8,512 bases of DNA from Pseudomonadota bacterium (lineage in GTDB: Bacteria > Myxococcota_A > Polyangia > Polyangiales > Ga0077539): NCBI GenBank assembly GCA_023428035.1, contig JAEYZO010000410.1, forward strand, positions 1 through 8,512, written 5' to 3'. The notes under the pieces were generated by a model. That model did not search any database. It had not been told where the DNA came from and saw nothing but the letters and a program-made list of their open reading frames with translations. Position numbers and translations under genes: made by a program. Position 1 is the stretch's first letter, and the number at the start of each line of letters is the position of its first letter. Of this stretch, positions 1-5,609 are shown one piece after another.

Positions 1-139
1 CGTGGTCGCCCACGTCGAGCGCGGGGCCGCGCGCGGGCGCGCGCTCCAGCCCGAAGTACGCGGGCTGCACCAGGGCCTCGAGCGGCGCGAAGGCCCTCAC
101 CGCGCGCCGCAGCGCGGCCAGGTCGAAGCGCGGAGGCAC
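1..139 (-). CDS. PlsC-like lysophospholipid acyltransferase, N-terminal fragment (runs off the left edge)
   Basis: Only the first 46 codons are in the window. From a GTG at 139-137 the frame reads a short charged helix and then a segment ending YFGLERAPARGPALDVGDH. The known pattern of the PlsC/LPLAT family just before its catalytic HX4D box is 'GLExxPxxGPxLxVGNH', so the final His would be the catalytic base; the Asp lies beyond the window edge. Such enzymes move an acyl chain from acyl-CoA or acyl-ACP to a lysophospholipid or related alcohol at the inner membrane. The start is supported by a GGAGGG ribosome site at 148-153, eight bases upstream, inside the end of the kynurenine monooxygenase gene, whose stop is only four bases away. 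Translation is therefore probably coupled, although no metabolic link to kynurenine is obvious. The family call rests on one short motif. Confidence 0.6.
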   Translation of the reverse strand, partial: MPPRFDLAALRRAVRAFAPLEALVQPAYFGLERAPARGPALDVGDH

Positions 140-143
140 CCGC

Positions 144-1508
144 TCAGCCCTCCACGTGGGGGAGGACCGTCAATCGTTCGGTCACCATACGATCAGCCAG
201 GGCGTAGTCGACCTGCTCCGCTGTGTCGACCTCGCGGGTCAGCGCGTCGAGGATCTCGGCCTGCACCGCGCCCCGCCGCCGCGCCTCGGAGTACGGGATC
301 TCGGCGTGGAACATCACCATCGAGTAGCGCGGGATGAACCTCCGCGGGTGCCGAGCCTCCAGCGCGAAGCCTACGGATTTCTTCAGCGCGAACTTCGGGT
401 CGCGCACCGTGTCGCGCATCTCGACGTAGTTCTCGAGCGCCATGTCGGCGATGGCCTCGGCGTCGGGCTTGCGCTCCGCCGCGAAGGCGTCGAAGGCGGC
501 CTTGTAGTCGCTGCCGTAGGTGGCGAGCGCGCGGTCGAGCACCACGCAGTCCTCGAAGGCCGCGTTCATGCCCTGGCCGTGAAAGGGGACGATGGCGTGC
601 GCCGCGTCGCCGAGGAGCACCGCGCGCCCGAGGCCGCCCGTCCACGGGCGGCAGCGCACCGTGCCGAGGGAGCCGGTGGGGTTCTTGAAGAAGTCCTCGA
701 CCAGGCCGGGCATGAGCGGCACGGCGTCGGCGAAGTGCGCGGAGAAGAACTCCGTCACGGCGGGGGGCGTGGTGAGCGCGTCGAAGCCCTCGCGCGGCAT
801 GAACAGGGTGACCGTGAAGCTCTGGTCGGGGTTGGGCAGCGCGATGAGCATGTAGGTGCCCCTCGGCCAGATGTGCAGCGCGTCGTGGCGCATCGCCCAG
901 CCGCCGAGCTCCGCCGGGGGGATGGTCAGCTCCTTGTAGGCGTGGGCGAGGGGCTCGTCGCTCACCTCGACGCCGAAGCGCCTGCGCATCGCCTCGCGCA
1001 CCGCGGAGCCCGCGCCGTCGGTGGCGATCACGGGGTTGGCGGGCACCACCCGCTGCGCCCCGGTGGTCTCGTCGAGCACCGTGAGCGTGCCCGCGTCGAG
1101 GTCGGCGTCGACGACCCGGTGGTCGAAGAAGACGGTCACCCTCCCGGTGGCCTCGGCGGCGTCGAGGAGGGCCTTGTTGAGGTCTCCGCGCGAGACCGAC
1201 CAGTTCACCTCGTGCGGCCGCGAGCCGTAGGGGAGGTAACTCAGCGCGCCGTCGGGGGCGTGGAGGAGCCGGCCGGGCATCGGCACGAGGATGGGTCGTA
1301 CGGATTCGAACAACCCGACGGCCTTGAGCGCCGCGATGCCCCGGTCGGCGAGGGCGAGGTTGATGGACTTGCCCGCGGAGACGTCGTGCCGACGCAGGTC
1401 GGGGCGCCGCTCGTACACGGTGACGCGCAGGCCTCGGCGCGCGAGGAAGACCGCGAGGAGCGAGCCCGCGAGCCCGCCCCCGGCGAGGGTGATGGTGTCG
1501 TCGCTCAT
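144..1508 (-). CDS. kmo: Kynurenine 3-monooxygenase (FAD-dependent)
   Basis: This flavoprotein hydroxylates L-kynurenine to 3-hydroxykynurenine using NADPH and O2. The 454-residue product is close to the roughly 460 of bacterial KMO. An N-terminal Rossmann motif GGGLAG (10-15) is followed by an acidic-end strand (VYERRP) and the KMO-type GKSINLALADRG segment (46-57). The FAD-binding GDAAHAIVPFHGQGMNAAFED block lies near 300-320. By alignment from memory with the Pseudomonas fluorescens enzyme, substrate-contact residues are kept: Arg80, Tyr94, the Phe309-His310 pair, Asn360 and Glu363. There are no obvious C-terminal membrane helices, as expected for a bacterial enzyme. The ATG at 1508 is preferred over an upstream in-frame start at 1523 because GGGAGG (1516-1521) sits seven bases before it and it overlaps the kynureninase stop as ATGA. 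Last kynurenine gene of the run. Confidence 0.93.
   Translation of the reverse strand: MSDDTITLAGGGLAGSLLAVFLARRGLRVTVYERRPDLRRHDVSAGKSINLALADRGIAALKAVGLFESVRPILVPMPGRLLHAPDGALSYLPYGSRPHEVNWSVSRGDLNKALLDAAEATGRVTVFFDHRVVDADLDAGTLTVLDETTGAQRVVPANPVIATDGAGSAVREAMRRRFGVEVSDEPLAHAYKELTIPPAELGGWAMRHDALHIWPRGTYMLIALPNPDQSFTVTLFMPREGFDALTTPPAVTEFFSAHFADAVPLMPGLVEDFFKNPTGSLGTVRCRPWTGGLGRAVLLGDAAHAIVPFHGQGMNAAFEDCVVLDRALATYGSDYKAAFDAFAAERKPDAEAIADMALENYVEMRDTVRDPKFALKKSVGFALEARHPRRFIPRYSMVMFHAEIPYSEARRRGAVQAEILDALTREVDTAEQVDYALADRMVTERLTVLPHVEG
148..153 (-). promoter_or_regulatory. Ribosome binding site for the PlsC-like gene
   Basis: GGAGGG lies eight bases before the GTG at 139 and inside the last codons of the monooxygenase gene. 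It is the main reason to place the start of the truncated acyltransferase there. Confidence 0.6.
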
Positions 1509-2776
1509 CGTCGCGCCTCCCACTCACGGACGCCCTCGGCGAGTCGGTCGACGAAGCGGTCGACGTCCTCGAAGCGGTTGTAGAGCGGCGCGGGCGCGAC
1601 GCGGATCACGTCGGGCTCGCGCCAGTCGCAGACGACGCCCGCGCGCTCCAGCCGTTCGTAGACCGAACGACCGCCGGGCACGCGGAGCGAGAGCTGGCAC
1701 CCTCGGCGCTCGGGCTCGCGGGGGGTGAGCACCTCGACCGACGGGCACCGCGCGGAGAGCAACGCCTCGAGGCGCCCGGTGAGGGCGAGGGACTTCTCTC
1801 GCAGCGCCCCCATCCCGGCGCGGTCGAAGAGCTCGAGCGACGCGCGCAGAGGGGCCAGGGAGAGGATGGGCGGGTTCGACAGCTGCCAGCCCTCGGCGCC
1901 CGAGAGGGGGACGAACTCGGGGCCCATCTTGAAGCGCGTGGACTTGTCGTGGCCCCACCACCCGGCGAAGCGCGGGAGGGTGAAGTCGCCCCCGTGCCGC
2001 GCGTGGACGAAGCACCCCGCCACCGCGCCGGGGCCTGAGTTCACGTACTTGTAGTGGCACCAGACCGCGAAGTCGCAGCCCCAGTCGTGGAGCGAGAGGG
2101 GCACGTTGCCGACGGCGTGGGCGAGGTCGAAGCCCGCGAGGGCGCCCACGTCGTGCGCGCGGCGGGTCACCCGGCGCAGGTCGAAGCGCTGCCCCGAGTA
2201 GTACTGCACGCCCGAGAGCAGCACGAGCGCGAGGCTGTCTCCCGCCTCGGTGATGGCCGCGTCGATCGCGTCGTCGTCGATCACCGACTCGCCCTCGCGA
2301 GGAGCGACCTCGATGAGGTCGCGCTCGGGGTCGAGCCCGTGAAAGCGCAGCTGAGACGTCACCGCGTAGCGGTCGCTCGGGAAGGCCGGTCGCTCGATGA
2401 GCACCTTTCGCCGGGCGCCCGCGGGGCGGAAGAAGCTCACCATCATCAGGTGGAGGTTGACGGTGAGGGTGTTCATCGCCACGACCTCGGAGGCCTCGGC
2501 GCCCACGAGCCGCGCGAGGCCGGGGGTGACGAACTCGTGGTAGGGCAGCCACGGCGAGGGCGGCGAGAAATGGCCCTCGACGCCGTGCGTGGCCCAGGCC
2601 TCGGTGACCTCGTCGAGGTACCCGCGCACGCCCTTGGGCTGGAGCCCGAGGGAGTTGCCGCAGAGGTAGGTCGCCGGCTCGCCGTCGGGCCCGAGCGGGA
2701 GGTGGAACTCCTCGCGGAGCGGGGCGAGGGGGTCGGCGCGGTCGAGCGCGCGGGCTGCGTCGAGGGAGGCGGTCAC
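1505..2776 (-). CDS. kynU: Kynureninase (PLP-dependent)
   Basis: This fold-type I PLP enzyme cleaves 3-hydroxykynurenine (or kynurenine) to 3-hydroxyanthranilate (or anthranilate) plus alanine. The product is 423 residues, the usual family length. Visible family features are YLCGNSLGLQP (37-47), the MNTLTVNLHLMM block (101-112), the PLP-pyridine Asp in GFDLAHAVGN (Asp217), and the Schiff-base lysine Lys243 in CHYKYVNSGPG. FAGWWGH (270-276) and the QLSNPPILSLAPL segment near 298-310 are also typical. The start is taken as GTG at 2776: a longer frame begins at 2830, but its extra 18 residues are Arg/Pro-rich and lie inside the upstream gene. The GTG has GGAGA at 2781-2785 and forms a GTGA overlap with the upstream stop. 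With a KMO next door, 3-hydroxykynurenine is the likely main substrate. Confidence 0.94.
   Translation of the reverse strand: MTASLDAARALDRADPLAPLREEFHLPLGPDGEPATYLCGNSLGLQPKGVRGYLDEVTEAWATHGVEGHFSPPSPWLPYHEFVTPGLARLVGAEASEVVAMNTLTVNLHLMMVSFFRPAGARRKVLIERPAFPSDRYAVTSQLRFHGLDPERDLIEVAPREGESVIDDDAIDAAITEAGDSLALVLLSGVQYYSGQRFDLRRVTRRAHDVGALAGFDLAHAVGNVPLSLHDWGCDFAVWCHYKYVNSGPGAVAGCFVHARHGGDFTLPRFAGWWGHDKSTRFKMGPEFVPLSGAEGWQLSNPPILSLAPLRASLELFDRAGMGALREKSLALTGRLEALLSARCPSVEVLTPREPERRGCQLSLRVPGGRSVYERLERAGVVCDWREPDVIRVAPAPLYNRFEDVDRFVDRLAEGVREWEARR
1516..1521 (-). promoter_or_regulatory. Ribosome binding site deciding the kmo start
   Basis: GGGAGG, seven bases before ATG 1508 and within the last codons of kynureninase. 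It favours ATG 1508 over the in-frame start at 1523 and supports translational coupling through the ATGA overlap. Confidence 0.75.
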
Positions 2777-3591
2777 GCGATCTCCGCGGGGTAGAGGATC
2801 GGGCGGGAGGGGACGGCGTCGGCGCTCCACGGCGCGACCTGTAGAGAGAGGGCGTAGAGCCCGTCGGCGAGCGCGTCGGGCACGTACGCGAGCTCCGTCA
2901 CCGTGGCGCGAGGCCGAGCGCAGTCGGAGAGCGAGCGAGAGCCGTCGGGCAGGCCGAAGAAGGCCCGGTGGGCGGCGAGGCGGCCGCCGTCGTCCATGCG
3001 GTCGAGGGAGGGCAGGTCCACCACGAGGTGCGCGACGCCGCGCTCAGCCAGGAGCGCCGCGGCGGCGGGGGTGAGGTAGGGCGCGCCCGAGACGTCCCAG
3101 TCGCGGGAGGCCTTCGAGAGGTCGTTCGGGAGCGTACGAAGTACGACGGCGCAGAGGATTCCTGGGGCGAACGCGTCGAGGGCGGCGCGGAGCGAGTCGG
3201 CGGTGACCACGAAGTCGTTCGGGTCCGCGCGGCCTTCGGCCTCGTCGGCGCCTCGGGCCTCGACGGGGCTGACCGTGACGACCGCGGCGGGCACCAGCGG
3301 GTCCATCGCGAGGGAGCCGACCGGGTGGGGGTCGTCGACGACGTGCCCGACGCCCTCGGTGTGGGTGCCGTTGCAGTGGGCGACGAGCTGGACCCGGGAG
3401 ACGTTGCAGCTCCCCCCGCGGCGGGTGTCGCCGATGAAGCTCCCGCCCTGCAGGGTCTCTCTCGCGGCGCGGGGCGCGCCGAAGGCCTGGGGCTGCGGCC
3501 CGTCGAAATCGAGGGTGACGGCGACGGAGACCCCGCGGTCGAGGCGCGCGCGGAGCACGACCCCGTCGCGCTCGATCAGGGCCGTGGTCAA
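2773..3591 (-). CDS. kynB: Cyclase-family protein, probable kynurenine formamidase (arylformamidase)
   Basis: A metal-dependent hydrolase of the cyclase superfamily (272 residues). Its position between ACMS decarboxylase and kynureninase makes N-formylkynurenine hydrolysis to kynurenine the natural role. The metal motif is AHCNGTHTEGVGH (71-83), related to the classic HxGTHxDxPxH of KynB but with one extra residue between the first two histidines and Glu instead of Asp. Further family marks are LDFDGPQPQAFG (27-38), a DLPSLDR strand (192-198), the His in LAAHRAFFG (205-213) and Glu233 near the C-terminus. I chose TTG at 3591 as the start because GGAG at 3600-3603 is eight bases before it and it forms a TTGA overlap with the preceding stop. 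The alternative GTG at 3621 lacks a ribosome site and would overlap the neighbour by 34 bases. The family is clear; the substrate is inferred from context. Confidence 0.82.
   Translation of the reverse strand: MTTALIERDGVVLRARLDRGVSVAVTLDFDGPQPQAFGAPRAARETLQGGSFIGDTRRGGSCNVSRVQLVAHCNGTHTEGVGHVVDDPHPVGSLAMDPLVPAAVVTVSPVEARGADEAEGRADPNDFVVTADSLRAALDAFAPGILCAVVLRTLPNDLSKASRDWDVSGAPYLTPAAAALLAERGVAHLVVDLPSLDRMDDGGRLAAHRAFFGLPDGSRSLSDCARPRATVTELAYVPDALADGLYALSLQVAPWSADAVPSRPILYPAEIA
2781..2785 (-). promoter_or_regulatory. Ribosome binding site deciding the kynU GTG start
   Basis: GGAGA lies four bases before the GTG at 2776, inside the end of the formamidase gene. It supports the GTG over the longer frame starting at 2830. 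Confidence 0.65.
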
Positions 3592-4598
3592 CGGAAGCGC
3601 TCCGCCGTGACGCCCAGCCACGAGAGGGCGGCGCCGTGGAGGAGCTGCGCGCGGGTCGCGTCGTCGGGCTTCATCGCGTCGACGACAGCGCCGGGGTGAC
3701 GCTCTCCGAGGACGAAGGGGTAGTCGGTGCCGAGGGCGACGCGCTCGGCGCCGAAGAGGTCGACGAGCACTCGGAGCATCGCGGGGTCGTGCACCAGCGA
3801 GTCGACCCAGAAGCGGCCGAGGTAGTGCTGCGGGTGCACGGGGTTGTCGACGGCGCAGAGGTCGGGGCGCACGTCGAAGCCGTGCGAGATGCGGCCGAAG
3901 GTGCCGGGGAACGAACCCCCGCCGTGCGCGAAGGCGACGCGCAGCCTCGGGAAGCGCTCGAGCACGCCCGAGAAGATCATCGAGCAGAGGGCGAGGGCGG
4001 TCTCGGCGGGCATCCCCACGAGCCAGGGGAGCCAGTACTTCGGCATGCGCTCGGGGGCGAGCATCTTCCAGGGGTGCACGAAGACCGCGGCGCCGAGCGA
4101 CTCGGCCGCGGCCCAGACCGTGTCGAGGGAGGGGTCGTCGAGGTTGGAGCCGTTGACGTTCGAGCCGATCTGCACCCCGAGGAGCCCGAGCTCCTTCATC
4201 GAGCGCTCGAGCTCTCGCGCGGCGAGCTCGGGGGCCTGCAGCGGGATCGTCGCGAGCCCGGCGAAGCGCCGCGGGTTGTCGCTCACCACCGAGGCGATGT
4301 GGTCGTTGAGGACGCGCGACAGGTCGAGGGCCTGGGATGGTTCGGCCCCGTACGAGAACATCACCGGCACCGTCGAGAGCACCTGCGCGCTCACGCCCTC
4401 GCGGTCGCAGTCGGCGACGCGGGCGGCGGGGCTCCAGCAGTTCTCCTGCACGTCGCGGAAGGGCTCGCCGTCGAGGAGCATCCGGCCGCAGCCGGGCCCG
4501 GTGTGCTCGAGGGTGACCCAGGGCCCGGTGCCGTAGCGGGCCTTCATGTCGGGCCAGCGCTCGGGGAGGATGTGCGTGTGGACGTCGATCTTGAGCAT
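3588..4598 (-). CDS. nbaD: 2-amino-3-carboxymuconate-6-semialdehyde decarboxylase (ACMSD)
   Basis: This amidohydrolase-superfamily enzyme decarboxylates ACMS to 2-aminomuconate semialdehyde, diverting it from spontaneous closure to quinolinate. The 336-residue product matches ACMSD (about 330-340). The zinc ligands are all visible: His7 and His9 in DVHTHILPERWP, His175 in VFVHPW, and Asp292 in LGTDYPF. The catalytic base His225 lies in AFAHGGG. Arg48 (FRDVQENCW) and Arg236 (FGRISHGFD) correspond to the two arginines known to hold the substrate carboxylates across the Pseudomonas dimer. The SNVNG segment near 146-150 is also typical. The ATG at 4598 has a GAGGG site at 4609-4613, ten bases away, and begins five bases after the dioxygenase stop. 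Placement directly after the dioxygenase that makes ACMS fits channelling of this unstable intermediate. Confidence 0.93.
   Translation of the reverse strand: MLKIDVHTHILPERWPDMKARYGTGPWVTLEHTGPGCGRMLLDGEPFRDVQENCWSPAARVADCDREGVSAQVLSTVPVMFSYGAEPSQALDLSRVLNDHIASVVSDNPRRFAGLATIPLQAPELAARELERSMKELGLLGVQIGSNVNGSNLDDPSLDTVWAAAESLGAAVFVHPWKMLAPERMPKYWLPWLVGMPAETALALCSMIFSGVLERFPRLRVAFAHGGGSFPGTFGRISHGFDVRPDLCAVDNPVHPQHYLGRFWVDSLVHDPAMLRVLVDLFGAERVALGTDYPFVLGERHPGAVVDAMKPDDATRAQLLHGAALSWLGVTAERFR
3600..3603 (-). promoter_or_regulatory. Ribosome binding site deciding the formamidase TTG start
   Basis: GGAG lies eight bases before TTG 3591, inside the last codons of the ACMSD gene. No such site precedes the alternative GTG at 3621. 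Confidence 0.6.
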
Positions 4599-4603
4599 CG
4601 CGC

Positions 4604-5128
4604 TCAGGCCCTCGGGGCGGGCGGCTCCATCACGGCGCCGCAGTGGTCGCAGGTGCGGTTCGCCTCGCTGCCGAAGAAGCGCGCGAACACGGGGGGGAAC
4701 TGCGTCTCGATGTCCTCGAGGTGAAAGTCCTCTCGGTAGAGCTGGGCGTGGCAGCGCTCGCAGTACCAGGCCAGGCCGTCGACCTCGTCGGGGCGGCGAC
4801 GGCGCTCGACCACGAGGCCCACGGAGTTCGCCGCGCGCTGCGGCGAGTGCGGCACCAGCGCGGGCAGGAGGAAGATCTCCCCGGCGCGGATGGGAACGTC
4901 TCGCGGGAGGCCGTCGACCATGAGCCGCAGGGTCATCTCGCCTTCGAGCTGGTAGAAGAACTCCTCGGCGGGGTCGATGTGAAAGTCCTTGCGGGTGTTG
5001 GGGCCGCCCACGACCATCACGATGAACTCGCCGTCTTCCCAGACGACCTTGTTGCCCACGGGGGGCTTGAGGAGGTGTCGGTGCTCGTCGATCCAGCGCT
5101 GGAAGTTCAGCGGCGTGAGGCTTCGCAT
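4604..5128 (-). CDS. nbaC: 3-hydroxyanthranilate 3,4-dioxygenase
   Basis: A cupin, Fe(II)-dependent ring-cleavage enzyme turning 3-hydroxyanthranilate into ACMS. The 174 residues equal the bacterial single-cupin form. Iron ligands His50, Glu56 and His94 are in FHIDPAEEFFYQLEG and LVPHSPQR; Arg46 and Arg98 match the substrate-binding arginines of the Cupriavidus enzyme. The C-terminal part carries CERC (123-126) and CDHC (160-163), the rubredoxin-like second metal site known in bacterial and fungal homologues but absent from the animal enzyme. The ATG at 5128 has a GAGGG site at 5136-5140 that overlaps the stop of the upstream RidA gene, so translation is likely coupled. The gene lies between the deaminase and decarboxylase genes that act later in the same pathway. 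Confidence 0.95.
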   Translation of the reverse strand: MRSLTPLNFQRWIDEHRHLLKPPVGNKVVWEDGEFIVMVVGGPNTRKDFHIDPAEEFFYQLEGEMTLRLMVDGLPRDVPIRAGEIFLLPALVPHSPQRAANSVGLVVERRRRPDEVDGLAWYCERCHAQLYREDFHLEDIETQFPPVFARFFGSEANRTCDHCGAVMEPPAPRA

Positions 5129-5138
5129 CGCGGTGCCC

Positions 5139-5558
5139 TCAGTCGATGGTAGCGACGCACTTGAGCTCGATGGCGATGGGCGTCGGCAGGCGGTTGATCT
5201 CGACGGTGGTGCGGCAGGGAGGGTCGACAGCGAAGTACTCCGCCCAGAGGCGGTTGTAGGCCGCGAAGTCGCGCTTCATGTCGGTGAGGTAGACGGTCAC
5301 GTCGACGAGGCGCTCCCACGACGAGCCGGCGTCTTCGAGGATGACCCTGACGTTGTCGAAGACCGAGCGGCACTGGGCCTCGATGTCGTGGTCGACGACG
5401 TCCCCCTCGGCGTCGAGGGTGACGCCGGGGATCTCGCGCGTGCCGCGCTTGCGCGGGCCGACGCCCGAGAGGAAGAGGAGGTTTCCGACGCGCCGCGCGT
5501 GGGGGTAGAGCCCTACGGGCTCAGGCGCGCGGGTCGAGCGTGTGGAGTCGTCGCTCAT
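5139..5558 (-). CDS. nbaF: RidA-family protein, probable 2-aminomuconate deaminase
   Basis: A 139-residue member of the RidA/YjgF family of small trimeric enamine/imine deaminases. The conserved Arg116 (CRTTVEI) and Glu131 (IAIELKCVA) match the substrate carboxylate and water-positioning residues of RidA. The N-terminal GLYPHARRVGNLLFLSGVGPR and central DIEAQCRSVFDNV are features I associate with the 2-aminomuconate deaminase branch (NbaF/AmnD type), which releases ammonia from 2-aminomuconate to give 4-oxalocrotonate. Position next to the dioxygenase and ACMSD genes supports this over a housekeeping enamine deaminase. The ATG at 5558 is the only reasonable start; no Shine-Dalgarno sequence precedes it, and a perfect inverted repeat ends four bases upstream. 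A 43-base gap separates it from the upstream amidohydrolase, the widest gap in the pathway run. Confidence 0.82.
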   Translation of the reverse strand: MSDDSTRSTRAPEPVGLYPHARRVGNLLFLSGVGPRKRGTREIPGVTLDAEGDVVDHDIEAQCRSVFDNVRVILEDAGSSWERLVDVTVYLTDMKRDFAAYNRLWAEYFAVDPPCRTTVEINRLPTPIAIELKCVATID

Positions 5559-5562
5559 CGCG

Positions 5563-5577
5563 GCGCGATGATCGCGC
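5563..5577. repeat. Perfect 7-1-7 inverted repeat just upstream of the RidA gene
   Basis: GCGCGAT, one centre base, then ATCGCGC. It lies in the 43-base gap before the RidA gene and ends four bases before the ATG. As DNA it could be a compact operator. As RNA it can form a five-pair GC stem with a five-base loop exactly where a Shine-Dalgarno site would be expected and is missing. High G+C raises the rate of chance inverted repeats, so any function is unproven. Confidence 0.45.
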
Positions 5578-5596
5578 AGGTCGGGCGAAGTGGGGA

Positions 5597-5609
5597 GGGC
5601 GTCACGCCC
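5597..5609. repeat. Perfect 6-1-6 inverted repeat spanning the amidohydrolase stop codon
   Basis: GGGCGT, one base, ACGCCC. It covers the TGA stop of the amidohydrolase and sits 19 bases upstream of the other inverted repeat in the same gap. No run of T follows on the coding strand, so it is not a standard intrinsic terminator. It might be a weak pause or processing hairpin, or chance. Confidence 0.3.

Noticed and set aside
1497..1510. 14 bases around the kmo start identical to those around the RidA start (5547-5560), considered as a shared regulatory element
   Set aside because: The identity mostly reflects both proteins beginning MSDD with the same preferred codons. Only two bases upstream of each ATG are shared.
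156..1583. 475-residue open frame on the plus strand
   Set aside because: Antisense to kmo. Its product is low-complexity (Val, Glu, Gly, Arg, His-rich) with no family motif, as expected from G/C third-position bias on the opposite strand.
3636..4724. 362-residue open frame on the plus strand
   Set aside because: Antisense to ACMSD and the dioxygenase, both of which have clear catalytic residues. The antisense product has biased composition and no recognisable domain.
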